Both the position numbers and the translations under genes were made by a program. 64,000 nt of DNA from NCBI RefSeq assembly GCF_014805625.2, contig NW_023998490.1:2757987-2821986 (forward strand). The letters run 5' to 3'. Below, one piece after another: positions 61,170-64,000 of this stretch (position 1 is its first letter; each line of letters begins with the position of its first letter). The notes under the pieces are model-generated. The model was not told the DNA's origin. It worked only from the letters and a program-made list of their open reading frames with translations, and searched no databases. The stretch comes from Glossina fuscipes. Lineage: Eukaryota; Arthropoda; Insecta; Diptera; Glossinidae.

Positions 61170-64000
61170 ACTAATAATATTTGTACATAGTAATTGTTCA
61201 CCTATAATAGCCCTAAACTTTGATTTAGTAGTCTTGAGTGACGTTTTATGGGTGGTATGGTAACTTAAATAAATGAAGAATAAAAAAAAAGTTTGCAAAA
61301 CTTTCATCCACACAACTTCCATGTACTTTAATTCTAATCTCGTTTCATTACTATATCCAACCGAAACGTTCTTAATCTCTAATTCTAACATGTCGAAAGT
61401 ACTTGGAGAATACAATATTGTTACGAAAATGTCATTTTTCATAATTTGAGTATTCAAGTAAATTATTCGATTTTCAAAGCAACAAATTTCTAAACAAAGG
61501 GCAGACCACTGTTTGTGGTGTGTTACCGTCCTCATGCATGCGGCTATTGGTGAAACCATTAACAACAATTGGTGTAAATTTAGCAGAAAACGGATTAACG
61601 GGTTAGCAGATCAAAAATGTCGCCACGAATTTAGGTAATGGTAGCTTGTAAAGGGGTATTTAAGCAGAACATTTGCAAGGTCAGCCAAAGATGAGTCGCA
61701 AACTGAGTCAAGAGAACCGGTTCGTAATATAAAAGCGAATTAAAGCATTGCAAATTTAAAATTGTATACATAATTTGTAAATAGATCGCCTAAGGATTGT
61801 TTAAATAAAACCTGTACTATCCGAAAAATCGCAATTTCGCGATAGTGATTTAATATCAAAAGCAGTTGAATTAGTAACGTAAATTATCAAAGACGAAAGG
61901 ATGTTTAGTTTACAATATCAATAAAATATTTGTCTTCCGATGTCTATGTTCTTTAAAAGCCGATAATCTTAGTTGTTAGTCCTCATCCTATTCTTGTTCT
62001 ACAATTTATTTCTTTGGTCTAAACAGATTAGAAAAATAATAATAATAAAATATTTCTTATTTCATTCCACTAATCTAAGAAGCAATGCGGAAGAGATCTC
62101 GATTTGAATATTTATAAATCAATGGGTGGCATGTAAAAACGCCTGTAGAATGTGTATAAATGGATGAAACTGAGAATGCAACATCTATTATTGTCGAGAA
62201 TTGAAGAATGTTTTTAAAATTGAGATAAATCAGTAACGAATGTAAAGACGATAAAAATGTTTTCTTAATACCCTCCACAAACGTGTCAAACCTGTCACAC
62301 CCATACTTGCATGAATTATGATCAAAATACCCTCCACAAACCTGTCAAATCCACACTAACACCAAGTTGATTGCAACGTAAAAATTGCATTGTTTTAAAA
62401 CATTGCTTACATGCTTCAACATTGACATTCAACACGTTTTAAGGGAGTTTCGAATTATTTATATCCCTTAATAAGTCGAACACACGAAGTCATCGCCTTA
62501 ATCTGACTTTGTTTTTAGGCTTGATCGCACCTTTAACGTACCTCAATTTTCACCCGATTAACTCAAGCATTGTTTAGCGAATGGATTTCTGATTAGTTTT
62601 ATAGCCAATTTTTCAAAACTTTTTTCTTTTTTTTAATTTTTGGTTGTAAAGAGAATATTACGGACTATAGAAGTACCGTCAAAGAGATTTTGTGAATTAA
62701 AAAAGAAAAAGAATTTTTTTTGCGAGAACTTCTACGACATCATTTTTTTTTTCAAGGACAAGATAATTCAAAAAATATGCAAACATGAGCATGATCGATA
62801 ATTTCGTGAGAAAACGATAGCATAGCTTCTTAATGCATAAGCCAGTGACGCAAGTCGTTGTAAATTTAAAGCTAGTCGCGATCCTGTACGCAATCCGATG
62901 TATGGTGTATATGGGGTATATACGGCGTTCTCCAGCGTAACAAGTGAGTGAACAAAATTAATAGACTCTGTATGTCGATGAGCATCGCAAAGAGAATTCT
63001 ACAAAACATTTCAACATCCACCAGAAGTTGTATCACACGCCTGCTGCTAACCACTGAACAAATAAATATTTTATTTGTTTATATATTTCTTTATACAAAC
63101 ACACGCATATATTTATATATATATATATATATATATTATTTGTTTATATTTTTAAGGGGAGTACTTTACTATATATGCAAAATTTAACCGAAAAGTGCAT
63201 TTTTTTGTGCGCTAAAAAACTAGAATCAAGATTTATATGTGTACGTACCATTCTCGATAAGTAACTTTGGCAGCAGCAGTAATGTTTTTTCGGTCGGAAT
63301 TAACCAACCAAAAGGAAAAACAGAAAAAAATGAGAAGAACAAAAAGAAATAACGAATGAATGTGTCTGTGCGGCGATATTCGGAAACCAGCCAACATGCA
63401 TACGTACGATATTCAAACCTAGGAGACAAATCTAGCTTCTTAGAAGTGAAAGGGCGTCGAACCGGAATCAGAACTTGTTTAACACACAGAAATAAATGCT
63501 TTTTAAAGAAAAACAAAAAAATTAAAAAACACAATATTTTTTTTTTAATATTTCTTTGCCAATAAAATAAACAAAAAAAAAAAAAAAAAAAAAAATAAGC
63601 AAAAAAAAAACGACCAACAAAAGAGATCTTGTTTAATACACTTTTGTAGACAAGATTAAAAAATTTTGAGCTAAATTTCCATAAATAATTATTAAAATAA
63701 ACATTAAAAAATATTTTTTGGTAATGAGATCTTCATTATAACAATTTTGATTTTAATTAAAGTTTTTCACGTCATTTTTTTACATGGCGCCAATCATAAA
63801 AACGTAAGAGTGGAAGAGAGATGGGGGGGTGGACGCGGCGTATATGTATATGATTGTTATATATTTAGCGATCAAGCACTCAACCGATCTACAACTAATC
63901 GTTCTTTTCTGCGCTAAGATTTGAAGATGTCGACACAGACTTGATAGTCGCCATTCTTATCTACTTGACAACTAATGCTATACACACATCACCAAGATGA
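61170..64000. other. Stretch without a supported gene
   Basis: Contains a small direct duplication of 'ataccctccacaaac' plus 'tgtcaaa' (62269 and 62327), a TA run (about 63113-63137) and a poly-A run at 63573-63595. A 138-residue minus-strand frame (61152-61568) has no recognised domain. Confidence 0.4.

Noticed and set aside
61152..61568. 138-residue minus-strand frame next to the piggyBac fragment
   Set aside because: No transposase or other motif recognised, and it lies on the opposite strand to the piggyBac piece.

Overview
The window looks like non-coding-rich genomic DNA from a higher (brachyceran) fly. It is strongly AT-rich, full of homopolymers and TA/GA microsatellites, and carries decayed mariner, piggyBac, LTR and SINE-like copies. 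Its only convincing coding sequence has insect-type splice signals and low-complexity Asn/His/Gln/Thr/Ser tracts typical of large fly regulatory proteins. There is no operon-like gene packing, no CRISPR array and no prokaryotic feature. Two runs of ten Ns (11693-11702 and 26063-26072) are assembly gaps, both inside tandem repeats.

The one gene I can support lies on the minus strand. A 5' exon (34559-35436, start codon at 35286) ends in a consensus donor after two bases of a split codon. A 2533-bp exon (8515-5983) begins at a consensus acceptor with exactly one base to complete that codon. Joined, they give the first 1087 residues of a long, mostly disordered protein. The large exon then ends in a consensus donor in phase 0, so further exons lie toward or beyond coordinate 1. 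The intervening intron is about 26 kb. I do not recognise the protein with confidence, so no gene symbol is given.

The rest is intron, upstream sequence and repeats. I saw several dispersed families by internal comparison: R1 (modules with a head, body and tail, sometimes inverted so that they form fold-backs), R2 (pieces with runs of CCGTCTGTC-like sequence and a 'gcacgcag' core) and R3 (two copies at 0.6 and 9.9 kb). There is a tRNA-derived SINE-like family with four copies (27.8, 43.0, 45.6 and 57.8 kb). Two related LTR-like fragments lie at 27.0 and 37.0 kb. Broken transposase coding sequence comes from mariner (14.9 and 36.1-36.85 kb) and piggyBac (60.9 kb).

The most distinctive unexplained DNA is a GC-rich, hairpin-rich block at about 45.86-46.22 kb beside a SINE copy. 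A 20-bp minisatellite at 42.83 kb and fold-back arrangements at 28.9-29.8 and 50.4-51.2 kb are the other structural oddities. I found no convincing new multigene system.
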